Shown here one piece after another: positions 34,835 through 41,280 of a stretch of DNA of 41,280 nucleotides. Source of the stretch: Nocardia amamiensis NBRC 102102. Lineage in GTDB: Bacteria > Actinomycetota > Actinomycetes > Mycobacteriales > Mycobacteriaceae. The stretch covers positions 1 to 41,280 of the forward strand of contig NZ_BDBA01000039.1 in the NCBI RefSeq assembly GCF_001612745.1, written 5' to 3'. Below the pieces are notes generated by a model. That model saw nothing but the letters and a program-made list of their open reading frames with translations. It was not told the DNA's origin and did no database searches. A program made the translations under genes and the position numbers. The number at the start of each line of letters is the position of its first letter. Within the stretch, counting starts at the first letter, position 1.

Positions 34835-35299
34835 CTATGCGGAGGTGATCCGGCGCAGCATCTCCGCCGCGGCGGCCCTTCGTTGTGCCTGCACGGGGTC
34901 CAAGTCGGCCGCCGCCGCGGATGCGGGTTCGCTCTCGGTGCTGTCGTCGCTCGGCGTGGACGCGGCTTCGCTCTGCATCCCGTTGTCGCTCGTCGTGGAC
35001 GTGGGTTCGCTCTTCGCGTCGTCGCTATCCGCAATCGGGTATGGGAGCTGGCGACGTACCGCCGGCATGGTCAGCCGCGGCTTGCCATCCGTGTGCGTGT
35101 CCTCGTCGGACGCCGTTTCGTCCTTCTCGGAACCCTCTGGCGGGGGTGACGAGCCCTCCTGCTCCGTGGCGAGCCGGGCTTGGAGTTCGGCCACGGAGAG
35201 GTGGGAGCGCGACGACGTCGGCCGCAGCAGCATGGTGGCGACCAGGACGAGCAGTCCCGTCACCAGGATGGCGGCACCGATGATCAGAAGCGGATTCAC
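34835..35299 (-). CDS. Small single-pass membrane protein with Ser/Thr-Asp/Glu-rich repeats
   Basis: A 154-aa protein with one N-terminal helix (LLIIGAAILVTGLLVLVATM, residues 4-23), a charged linker and a low-complexity acidic segment. The latter (about residues 97-131) has imperfect 13-residue repeats of the form S-E-P/A-x-S-T-x-S-D. The last ~20 residues (DPVQAQRRAAAAEMLRRI) are helical and basic. There is no enzymatic motif. GTG at 35299 has a strong ribosome site, AAGGAGGAAATA. It shares an upstream 13-bp motif with the protein at 33785-34117. Acidic disordered segment plus helix suggests an interaction or scaffold role, which is only a guess. Confidence 0.65.
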   Translation of the reverse strand: MNPLLIIGAAILVTGLLVLVATMLLRPTSSRSHLSVAELQARLATEQEGSSPPPEGSEKDETASDEDTHTDGKPRLTMPAVRRQLPYPIADSDDAKSEPTSTTSDNGMQSEAASTPSDDSTESEPASAAAADLDPVQAQRRAAAAEMLRRITSA

Positions 35300-35397
35300 T
35301 ATTTCCTCCTTGCCGGACGTCTCGCACGTCCGTTTGGCGGAGCCGGAGATAGGGCGCGTCGGTCTCGGTAGGCACCACGGGGTCGAGCTGCTCGCGC

Positions 35398-35410
35398 GTT
35401 ATCTTTCAGC
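35398..35410 (-). promoter_or_regulatory. Shared upstream motif GCTGAAAGATAAC
   Basis: On the minus strand GCTGAAAGATAAC lies 99 bases before the GTG at 35299. It equals the motif at 34195-34207 in 12 of 13 bases. An AT-rich palindrome, GCTA-TTT-TAGC (35409-35419), adjoins it. Confidence 0.35.
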
Positions 35411-35773
35411 TATTTTAGCCAGCTCTCCTGGAACGTGACATCGGCAGGTCGGGTGACCGGCGCCACAGCCGGGTCGGCGGCGGGCACCTGCTCGGCAGGT
35501 GCGGTTGAGCAGGCTGCTTGCCACGGCATGGAGTGCCGAAGGCCGTTCGACTCCGCCGTGCGGTCGGCGATTGGTGAGCGTGTCGGCGCCTGCATCTTGT
35601 GTGGCGGATGGTTTGCTGAATTCCTTTGCGCCACCGCATCCGACGTTCGTACCAGCGTGGACGGAGGCGAGCAGTCGAATCACGGTCTCAGAGAAGGGGC
35701 GTGGCGCGGCGAGCAATTCCCGACGCAGCCGATTGCCGTGGAGTGCGCGAATCCGGTCCTGACGTGCCGCGGC
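35411..35773. other. Intergenic stretch, possibly with gene remnants
   Basis: About 360 bases with several short overlapping frames on both strands and no good start. On the minus strand, pieces such as LRRELLAAPRPFSETVIRLL and, in another frame, PADVTFQESWLK have plausible composition, so a decayed gene is possible, but I cannot support one. Confidence 0.3.
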
Positions 35774-36631
35774 TCAGCGGCGCAGACCCGATATCGGCGA
35801 GCGGTTTTCGGGGTCGTGGCGATAGACCGGCGTGAGCAGTTCGGCCTCGAGTGGTTCCCCGGTGGCACGGTCGAAGCGACAGGCGATCAACACCGAGAAC
35901 AGGTGGTTGCTCGCGCGCTCGTGCAGCGTGGCCAGCCGGGTGGCGAGCAGGCGGATGGCGCCGAGCGAGCCGGGCGGGTGCATGCCATCGATCATCAGCA
36001 CGGTGCCGCGGCCGTCGAGGCGCGGAAGCCTGGCGAGATAGGCGATGTCGTGCGGTTCCGGGCCGCCCGGCCGGTACACCCGCCTCGCCGCCCGGTCCTC
36101 GATTCCCCGGCGCGTATCGCCCACTCTGGCCACGGCGCGGCGTAGCCGTGGGTCGGCGGCGACCAATTGGCGCAAGCTGGGGGATAGTTCCGGGCCGCCG
36201 AGCACGATCAGTCCGTCGCGGCGCAGATCGACCGGGCGGCCGGGGAGGAAATGCTCGACCGCGACGGTGAATCCGAGTTGGCGGAGTAGTTCGGCCAACC
36301 GTTGCGGCGCGGCCGGATCCGGTGCGCCGATCACCCGCCCGGCGCGCACCTCCGGGACGAGCACGGTGAGCGAACCATGCCCGAAGAACAGTCCTTCCGG
36401 CGCGGGCCCTTGCGTACTCACCTGGTGGATACGGGCGCGGGAAAGGCCCGCCGCCGCACCGATTCTGGCGAACGTCCAGCCGTCGGCATGGAGTTCGCGG
36501 ATCACGGCACGCCGAATCCTGGTCAGTTCGTTGATGGTCTGCTGGGCCGCCGCCACTCCATCGGTGGCCGCCTTCAGTCGCTCGACCTTGTCCTCGATCG
36601 CGAACACGCGCGCCACGTCATCGGCCGACAT
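35774..36631 (-). CDS. HTH protein with uncharacterised actinobacterial C-terminal domain
   Basis: A 285-aa protein. Residues 1-35 are helical (ARVFAIEDKVERLKAATDG); 36-72 form a sigma-region-4-like helix-turn-helix (RRAVIRELHADGWTFARIGA, then AAGLSRARIHQV). A linker with GPAPEG leads to a ~200-aa domain with LIVLGGPELSPS (about 141-152), AADPRLRR, AYLARLPRLDGRGTVLMIDG (197-216) and HPPGSLGAIRLLATRLATL. I recall similar G-P-x-x-S / L-P-R-x-D-G-x-G-T / G-x-H-x-x-G-S-L-G proteins in other actinomycetes but no function. A sensor or nucleotide-like ligand is possible. It starts six bases after TAGACT; that promoter is bracketed by a 12-bp inverted repeat. It follows tatB on the same strand. Confidence 0.7.
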   Translation of the reverse strand: MSADDVARVFAIEDKVERLKAATDGVAAAQQTINELTRIRRAVIRELHADGWTFARIGAAAGLSRARIHQVSTQGPAPEGLFFGHGSLTVLVPEVRAGRVIGAPDPAAPQRLAELLRQLGFTVAVEHFLPGRPVDLRRDGLIVLGGPELSPSLRQLVAADPRLRRAVARVGDTRRGIEDRAARRVYRPGGPEPHDIAYLARLPRLDGRGTVLMIDGMHPPGSLGAIRLLATRLATLHERASNHLFSVLIACRFDRATGEPLEAELLTPVYRHDPENRSPISGLRR

Positions 36632-36635
36632 GTGC

Positions 36636-36675
36636 GAAGTCTAGACAGCTGAACACCGCATGGTGTCTAGACTTC
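36636..36675 (-). promoter_or_regulatory. Perfect 12-bp inverted repeat around a leaderless promoter
   Basis: GAAGTCTAGACA (36636-36647) and TGTCTAGACTTC (36664-36675) are perfect inverse copies with 16 bases between. On the minus strand the downstream arm contains the -10 TAGACT, six bases before the ATG of the HTH gene, and the other arm covers the -35 area. Each arm also contains the internal palindrome TCTAGA. A dimer bound at both arms would block RNA polymerase, so autoregulation by the HTH protein is the simplest reading. It is unlikely to be a tatB terminator, since it lacks a T-run. Confidence 0.6.
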
Positions 36676-36683
36676 TTGACGGA

Positions 36684-37100
36684 TCAGGTGGCGTCGGAGT
36701 CGATCGGAGGACGTTCGTTGCGCTCCAACGGCTTATCGAACTTGGGCATCGGATAGTCCGGCATACCGCTGTTCGTGCTGTACAAGTCCTTCGGGTCGGG
36801 CAATGCGCTGTTGAAATCCTTGAACAGCGAATCATCGCCATTGAGAAGATGTTTGGTCACCATCGCGCGCGGAGTCATCCCGCGCAGTTCGTTCAGGTCG
36901 GCCAGCGGCTTGCGCAGATCGTCGAATTCCGGCCCGAGTTCCTGGCGCAGCTGCGTGGTGGCGCCGCTGGCGTAGTCGCGCACCTGCCGAAGGCTGCGCG
37001 TGGTCCAGCGCACGGCACCGGGCAGACGCTCCGGGCCGAGAATCATGAGGGCGGCGACGAGCAGGATGACCATCTCGCTCCAGCCGATGTTGCTGAACAC
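36684..37100 (-). CDS. tatB: Twin-arginine translocase subunit TatB
   Basis: A 138-aa component of the Tat export system, which receives folded proteins with twin-arginine signals together with TatC. It has the N-terminal transmembrane helix with conserved Glu and Gly-Pro hinge ([20 protein letters not shown], then [11 protein letters not shown]), an amphipathic helix and an acidic, disordered C-terminus. Start GTG at 37100. It follows htrA on the same strand, as in the sigE-rseA-htrA-tatB arrangement of mycobacteria (Rv1221-Rv1224). Confidence 0.93.
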   Translation of the reverse strand: MFSNIGWSEMVILLVAALMILGPERLPGAVRWTTRSLRQVRDYASGATTQLRQELGPEFDDLRKPLADLNELRGMTPRAMVTKHLLNGDDSLFKDFNSALPDPKDLYSTNSGMPDYPMPKFDKPLERNERPPIDSDAT

Positions 37101-37133
37101 GTAATCAGGCTACCCGGCGATCGGGTCGGCGGG

Positions 37134-38669
37134 TCAGTCGGATTCCAGCGTCACAGGCACGTCCACCTGCCTGCCATCGCGGATCAACTGCACGTTCACC
37201 ATCTCTCCGATCTTGTGCGACTGCACCGCGACCACCAGTTCGTCCGGACCGGTGACCTCCCGGTCGCCGACTTTGACGATCACGTCACCCTCAACGATCC
37301 CGGCCTTCGCCGCGGGACCGCCCGGGGTGACGTCGGCCACCGCCGCGCCGCTCATGACCTCGTTGGCCACCTGCTTGGTCCGCGCGCTCAGGCCGATGAT
37401 CGGGTGGTGCACGACGCCGTCGCGGATCAATGTCTGTGCGACCTCGGTCATCATGTCCACCGGGATGGCGAAGCCGAGGCCGACCGAGCCGCCGGTCTCG
37501 CTGCGGATGGCGGTGTTGATGCCGACGACCCGGCCGTCCATGTCCACCAGCGCGCCACCGGAGTTACCGGGGTTGATCGACGCATCGGTCTGCACCGCGT
37601 CGATGACGGCCTTCGTGTCGCTGCCCTCACCCTCCAGTTTCACCGGACGGTGCAGGGCGCTGACGATGCCGGAGGTGACCGTCTTGCTCAGGCCGAGCGG
37701 CGAACCGATCGCCAGCACGTCATCGCCGACTTGGACGTCGCCCGACTTCCCGATCTGGGCGACGGTGAGATTCTTCACATCGACCTTCAGTACAGCCAGG
37801 TCGGTCTTCGGGTCCCGGCCGACGATCTGGGCGGGCACCCGGGTTCCGTCGGAGAACTGCACCTGGATCGCGGCCCGGTTGCTCTTGTCCTGGGCGGCCA
37901 TCGAGATGACGTGGTTGTTGGTGACGATGTAGCCGCCGCCATCGATGACCACACCGGAGCCGGTGGCGCCGTTGTCGCCGACGGTGACCCGGATCGAGAC
38001 GACCGAGGGCAGCACCGCGTTCGCGACCTGCGCGATGAGGCCGTGCGGGCGATCGCCGTCGCCGGTCTGCTCCAGGGTGACCTTGCGCGAGGTGAGCGTC
38101 GAGGCGGTTTCCGCGGTCAGCCTGCCGACCAGCCCGCCGAGCAGGCCGATGACCAGCGCCGCCAGCGCGAGCAGTGCCAGCGCCTTGGGGGCGACACGGT
38201 CGCCGAACAGCACTTCGCGCGCGCTGAGCTTCTCGGCCTGGGGTAGGAGCTGCGTTTTGGGGGTTGGCACCGCGGGGGCGCCCAGCCGCGCGACGGCGTC
38301 GGGATCACGCCACGGATCGGCGGGACCGGCGACCGGGGCGGCGCCGCCTGCGGCATCGGGATCGCGCTGCAGCAGCTCGGTGGAACCCTCGGGGCGACCG
38401 AACGCCTCGGCCAGCACCGCGTCGGGTGGACGGTTCTGCAGTTCGGGGCCACTCTGCGCCGCGCCTGCGGTGCGGGCAGGCGGCGGGTCGGCGAACGAAC
38501 CGGACAGCCCGGACGGCCTGCGGAAGGCGCGCGCGGTGTGCGTGTCGACATGGGGCCGATAGACCGGTCGCGGGCCGAGCACGGGCGCGTCCGGTGGCCG
38601 GAGATTCCCGCGGTTGGCCGCCGAATCCGAGGTGTCGGCCGATCCGGAATTCGTCGATTCGGTGGTCAC
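37134..38669 (-). CDS. htrA: HtrA/DegP-type trypsin-like serine protease with PDZ domain
   Basis: A 511-aa membrane-tethered protease for envelope quality control. Residues 1-155 form a Pro/Ala-rich cytosolic region; a transmembrane helix (about 163-183, ALALLALAALVIGLLGGLVG) follows; the protease domain carries the triad His253 (VTNNHV), Asp290 (PKTDLAVLK) and Ser370 (NPGNSGGAL); a PDZ domain occupies about 405-505 (GPAAKAGIVEGDVIVKVG). All three catalytic residues are intact. It is part of the SigE module, whose mycobacterial equivalent (Rv1223) is induced by SigE. The long cytosolic tail may be a target of phosphorylation or partner binding (inference). Confidence 0.94.
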   Translation of the reverse strand: MTTESTNSGSADTSDSAANRGNLRPPDAPVLGPRPVYRPHVDTHTARAFRRPSGLSGSFADPPPARTAGAAQSGPELQNRPPDAVLAEAFGRPEGSTELLQRDPDAAGGAAPVAGPADPWRDPDAVARLGAPAVPTPKTQLLPQAEKLSAREVLFGDRVAPKALALLALAALVIGLLGGLVGRLTAETASTLTSRKVTLEQTGDGDRPHGLIAQVANAVLPSVVSIRVTVGDNGATGSGVVIDGGGYIVTNNHVISMAAQDKSNRAAIQVQFSDGTRVPAQIVGRDPKTDLAVLKVDVKNLTVAQIGKSGDVQVGDDVLAIGSPLGLSKTVTSGIVSALHRPVKLEGEGSDTKAVIDAVQTDASINPGNSGGALVDMDGRVVGINTAIRSETGGSVGLGFAIPVDMMTEVAQTLIRDGVVHHPIIGLSARTKQVANEVMSGAAVADVTPGGPAAKAGIVEGDVIVKVGDREVTGPDELVVAVQSHKIGEMVNVQLIRDGRQVDVPVTLESD

Positions 38670-38679
38670 GCGGAAAACT

Positions 38680-39078
38680 CTACTTGCGCCACCAGGTTGT
38701 CCACCGAGTCGCGGTGAAGGAATCGGTCAGAAAACCGAAAACCGCGTCGTTACGGGAGGTCTGGCCGGCTCCTGACGTGGGGGTGCGCGCGCTGGAGGCG
38801 CCACCCGGCAATTCCCCGAGCGGAATCCTGGTCAAGCTGTCGTGCAGTCCGGTGGGAATCGCGACGTTGCCCGCGTGCCGCAACGCGATGCGGGCCTGTT
38901 GCTGAGCGTCGACTTCCGCCGCGCACTCCGGGCACAGCGAAAGGTGCTGAGCAGCGCGCAGGTACGCGTTCATCCGCAGTTCGCCGTCCACATACGCCGC
39001 GATCGCCTCACTCGCCAGATGTTCGGTGGGGCTGAAGCGAGGCGGACGACGACCGGACGTACTGAAGTCGCCACTCAT
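38680..39078 (-). CDS. rseA: Anti-sigma-E factor RseA
   Basis: A 132-aa zinc-associated anti-sigma factor (ZAS). The N-terminus shows the family pattern HLASEAIAAYVDGEL and the H-x3-C-x2-C motif (His45, Cys49, Cys52 in HLSLCPECAAEV), which binds zinc or senses oxidation. No transmembrane helix is present, so it is cytosolic, like mycobacterial RseA (Rv1222), which releases SigE after oxidation or after phosphorylation and Clp proteolysis. The C-terminal part is variable. It lies 57 bases after sigE and 10 bases before htrA. Confidence 0.93.
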   Translation of the reverse strand: MSGDFSTSGRRPPRFSPTEHLASEAIAAYVDGELRMNAYLRAAQHLSLCPECAAEVDAQQQARIALRHAGNVAIPTGLHDSLTRIPLGELPGGASSARTPTSGAGQTSRNDAVFGFLTDSFTATRWTTWWRK

Positions 39079-39135
39079 TCGGTGCTCACCCTTTCAACCG
39101 ACATCGACCGTGGGGCGACGCCGGCTTCCGACGAA

Positions 39136-39795
39136 TCACCCTATGTTCGTATCAGCGGCGAACCGCTGCTCACTTCCATTATGCGCAAGGTAGTCGCGCA
39201 GCGCCTGCCGCCCACGGTGGATCCGGCTGCGCACAGTGCCCAATTTCACGCCGAGCGTAGCGCCGATCTCCTCGTAGGACAGTCCCTCGATATCACACAG
39301 GACCACGGCCGCGCGGAACTCCGGCGCCAGCGAATCCAAGGCGGATTGCAGGTCGGGATCGAGGCGGGCGTCGTGGTATGCCTGCTCGGGGCCGGGCCCC
39401 TCGGCGGGCACCCGGTCGTAGTCCTCGGGCAGCGCTTCCATCCTGATCCGGTTGCGGCGGCGGACCATGTCCAGGAACAGGTTGGTCGTGATGCGGTGCA
39501 GCCAGCCCTCGAACGTGCCCGGTTGGTAACTCGACAGCGAACGGAACACCCGGATGAACGTCTCCTGCGTGAGGTCGTCCGCGTCCTGAGCGTCGCCGGA
39601 GAGGCGATAGGCCAGCCGGTAGACCCGGTCGGCGTGCTCGCGGACCAGTTCGTCCCACGACGGCATGGCCGACCGGTCACCGGTGGCGTCGAAGGCGGCA
39701 GTCCCGGTGAGCTCGACAGGTTCGGCGACGATGTCGGCTTCGACAGGCGGGATCTGCTCGGGCAGGGTGGCGTACTCACGCGCCGCATCGACCAT
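39136..39795 (-). CDS. sigE: ECF RNA polymerase sigma factor SigE
   Basis: A 219-aa group 4 sigma factor for envelope stress. Region 2: [20 protein letters not shown] and [17 protein letters not shown]; region 4: [18 protein letters not shown] and [34 protein letters not shown] is nearly the mycobacterial SigE sequence. The ATG at 39795 is used, 12 bases after AGGAGGT; a GTG at 39834 would add 13 residues, and mycobacterial sigE is known for several starts. RseA, HtrA and TatB genes follow. An ECF-type promoter motif lies upstream, suggesting autoregulation or control by SigH. Confidence 0.95.
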   Translation of the reverse strand: MVDAAREYATLPEQIPPVEADIVAEPVELTGTAAFDATGDRSAMPSWDELVREHADRVYRLAYRLSGDAQDADDLTQETFIRVFRSLSSYQPGTFEGWLHRITTNLFLDMVRRRNRIRMEALPEDYDRVPAEGPGPEQAYHDARLDPDLQSALDSLAPEFRAAVVLCDIEGLSYEEIGATLGVKLGTVRSRIHRGRQALRDYLAHNGSEQRFAADTNIG

Positions 39796-39878
39796 GTGGA
39801 TGGGGCTACCTCCTACTAGGGACCGCACAGACACGGACTCGATCGGGGCCGGGTCTACGGTCCGTCACGTACGGATAC

Positions 39879-39906
39879 AACAGACAAGCTGTATGTCGTT
39901 GTTCCC
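39879..39906 (-). promoter_or_regulatory. ECF-type (SigE/SigH-like) promoter of sigE
   Basis: On the minus strand GGGAACA (39906-39900) is followed after 16 bases by CTGTT (39883-39879), close to the mycobacterial SigH/SigE consensus GGGAAYA, 16-17 bases, CGTT. The predicted start is about 75 bases before the sigE ATG. Confidence 0.5.
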
Positions 39907-40081
39907 GCGTCCTGTGTTAATACACGGTCGGTGGTCTTGCGTTGCCCATACTCTTTCTGGTCCTGATATGGCCGGGTTATGGAGATCCTGAGGGACACCT
40001 GAGAAAAATGGCCGTGGAATTGGTGGCGGCGCGTGTTGTCCGGAACGCCCAGACCACCCGCCCGGCGTTAGCCTCATACCC

Positions 40082-40714
40082 GTGGCATCGAATCTGGAGC
40101 GAAATCTCGCTTACGTGGAGGAATCCGTCGTGGAAGACGAGATCCTCGTCAGCGCGCGCGAGCGGGCCACCGAACTCGGCGTGGCGCCCGTGCCGCCCTC
40201 GGTGGGCGCGCTGCTGAGCATGTACGCGCAGTTGCTCGGCGCGCGGGCGGTGGTCGAGGTCGGCACCGGCGCGGGCATCAGCGGGCTGTGGCTGCTCGAC
40301 GGCATGCGCGAGGACGGCACGCTGACCACCATCGATTCGGAGCCGGAGCATCAGCGCGCGGCCAAGGAGGCGTTCCGCGCCGCCGACATCCCGCCCGCGC
40401 GAACCCGCCTGATCAACGGGCGTGCGCTCGATGTGCTGCCGCGGCTGGCCGACGGCGCCTACGATCTGGTCTTCATCGATGCCGCGCCGCTGGAGCATCC
40501 GGAGTATGTGGCCCAAGCGGTGCGATTATTGCGCAGCGGTGGGGCCATTCTGCTGCACAACGCGTTGCTGGGCGGTCGGGTGCCCGACCTGGCGCAGCGC
40601 GATCCGGCCACCCAGGCGGTGCGCGCCGCGACCCGCGCCATCGCGGAGAATCCCGAACTCACCTGTGTGCTGATTCCGGTCGGTGACGGATTGCTGTGTG
40701 CCTCGCGCGGTTAG
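40082..40714 (+). CDS. SAM-dependent O-methyltransferase, Rv1220c-like
   Basis: A 210-aa class I methyltransferase of the catechol/caffeoyl-CoA O-methyltransferase family. SAM motif I is [35 protein letters not shown] is motif II with the acidic ribose-binding residue; [16 protein letters not shown] includes the metal-binding Asp; [15 protein letters not shown] supplies the next Asn-type ligand (D-N in the canonical enzyme, H-N here). It is divergent from sigE, just as Rv1220c is. The substrate is unknown. TAGCCT lies seven bases before the GTG, so the mRNA is leaderless. Confidence 0.9.
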   Translation: MASNLERNLAYVEESVVEDEILVSARERATELGVAPVPPSVGALLSMYAQLLGARAVVEVGTGAGISGLWLLDGMREDGTLTTIDSEPEHQRAAKEAFRAADIPPARTRLINGRALDVLPRLADGAYDLVFIDAAPLEHPEYVAQAVRLLRSGGAILLHNALLGGRVPDLAQRDPATQAVRAATRAIAENPELTCVLIPVGDGLLCASRG

Positions 40715-40846
40715 TGACGCGAGTAGTTGCGCGGCGAGCCGTGCTGCCCTGTCGCCCGTCCGCTCGACAGTCGCCACGGGCCGAGTCGTTTTCGCGACCG
40801 AATCGAGGGTATGCGCTGAGAAACAAGTCAGCGAGGTTGTCGGGTT

Positions 40847-41080
40847 ATGCGTGAAATTGATGCCATCGAGATGGGTGCCCTGGGGCATGTCGTCACGGAA
40901 CGTCGGTCGAGTTGGCTGCGGCCGACCATGCTGGCTCTCGCGATGGTGCTGCTGGGAGCCGTCTTGGTACTGATCATGGTCAGCAATACCGATTTCGACA
41001 CCGGACCCGCCAAAGTCACTCCGACACAGGGCCCATGCGAGCCGTTCTGCACGCAAACGGTCGCCCCGCCCGGGCCATAG
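40847..41080 (+). CDS. Small single-pass membrane protein
   Basis: A 77-aa protein with a charged N-terminus (EIDAIEMGALGHVVTERRSS), one transmembrane helix (about residues 27-45, PTMLALAMVLLGAVLVLIM) and a Pro/Thr-rich outside tail with two Cys (GPCEPFCTQTV), which could pair as a disulfide. The Arg before the helix and the tail composition suggest a periplasmic C-terminus. No family known to me. The ATG at 40847 lacks a clear ribosome site; an ATG at 40871 is an alternative. Third-position GC is moderate but supportive. Confidence 0.5.
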   Translation: MREIDAIEMGALGHVVTERRSSWLRPTMLALAMVLLGAVLVLIMVSNTDFDTGPAKVTPTQGPCEPFCTQTVAPPGP

Positions 41081-41280
41081 TCGTCGGGCGCCGAGCCGAT
41101 TTTCTCCCGCGGTCGACGCCCACTCGTAGATAGTTGCTGTGGAGTACTTTTCGGATATGCACCGAGTCTGATGCCGGTGGCGCATAGCGGATGAATTACG
41201 CGCCACGTGAGCGAGTTCGCGAATCCGCCCCCGAACAGCCACGGTTCGGCGCATGCTTCAGCAGAGCGCGCGTGAGCGAG
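41081..41280. other. Right edge, no gene visible
   Basis: About 200 bases without a supported reading frame. The final GTGAGCGAG may be the first codons of a gene beyond the window, but this cannot be judged. Confidence 0.3.

Noticed and set aside
41272..41280. GTGAGCGAG as start of another MIRU-like or coding unit
   Set aside because: Only nine bases remain in the window, too few to judge.

Overview
The window is high-GC actinobacterial DNA, most likely from Nocardia or a close relative in the Mycobacteriales. Gene content and order follow the Mycobacterium tuberculosis Rv1166-Rv1224 stretch: lpqW end, mshB, an Rv1171-like membrane protein, fbiC, fdxC, dapC, rocA, fadD36, dapD, dapE, LOG protein, fadD6, folP2, gpgS, then tatB-htrA-rseA-sigE with the divergent O-methyltransferase. 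I found no rRNA, tRNA, transposase or CRISPR array.

Region by region. 1-2371: end of an LpqW-type lipoprotein, mycothiol deacetylase MshB, a 52-aa small gene and an Rv1171-like membrane protein. 2569-4827 (minus): two membrane proteins with bacterial PH domains, joined by two tandem 80-bp repeats that encode 24- and 27-aa peptides in an unbroken chain of ATGA overlaps. 5063-11648: F420 precursor synthase FbiC, a Uma2 protein, 7Fe ferredoxin FdxC, aminotransferase DapC and proline-catabolic RocA. 11665-15018: a TetR regulator, two paralogous MpaB/DUF2236 oxygenase-like genes and a secreted serine-hydrolase-like protein; related palindromes lie before both oxygenase genes. 15145-19671: FadD36, a split-barrel (PPOX/F420-type) protein and an Rv1747-like FHA-ABC exporter. 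20297-24402: a DMT transporter, then an accessory patch with a small Cys-x4-Cys protein, an XRE regulator with a flavoprotein, and an internally deleted nuclease-like gene. 24503-28506: dapD and dapE, separated by a MarR/quinone-oxidoreductase pair. 28723-33720: two LOG proteins, FadD6, FolP2 and GpgS. 33785-36631: second accessory patch with small membrane proteins, a frameshifted remnant and an HTH protein with an uncharacterised C-terminal domain. 36684-40714: TatB, HtrA, RseA and SigE (envelope stress) and the divergent methyltransferase, followed by a small membrane protein.

The core genes serve redox cofactors (mycothiol, F420, ferredoxin), diaminopimelate/lysine synthesis (dapC, dapD, dapE), acyl-CoA activation, methylglucose lipopolysaccharide priming (gpgS) and envelope stress. 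Many start codons lie 5-8 nt after a TAnnnT -10 hexamer, which indicates widespread leaderless transcription; I used this to choose several starts.

The strongest candidates for something new are the MIRU-like chain of coupled peptides (4174-4333), the TetR/twin-MpaB regulon with shared operator (12572-15063), and the HTH protein whose leaderless promoter is bracketed by a perfect 12-bp inverted repeat (35774-36675). All function calls rest on reading the sequence and recalling families; no database search was run.
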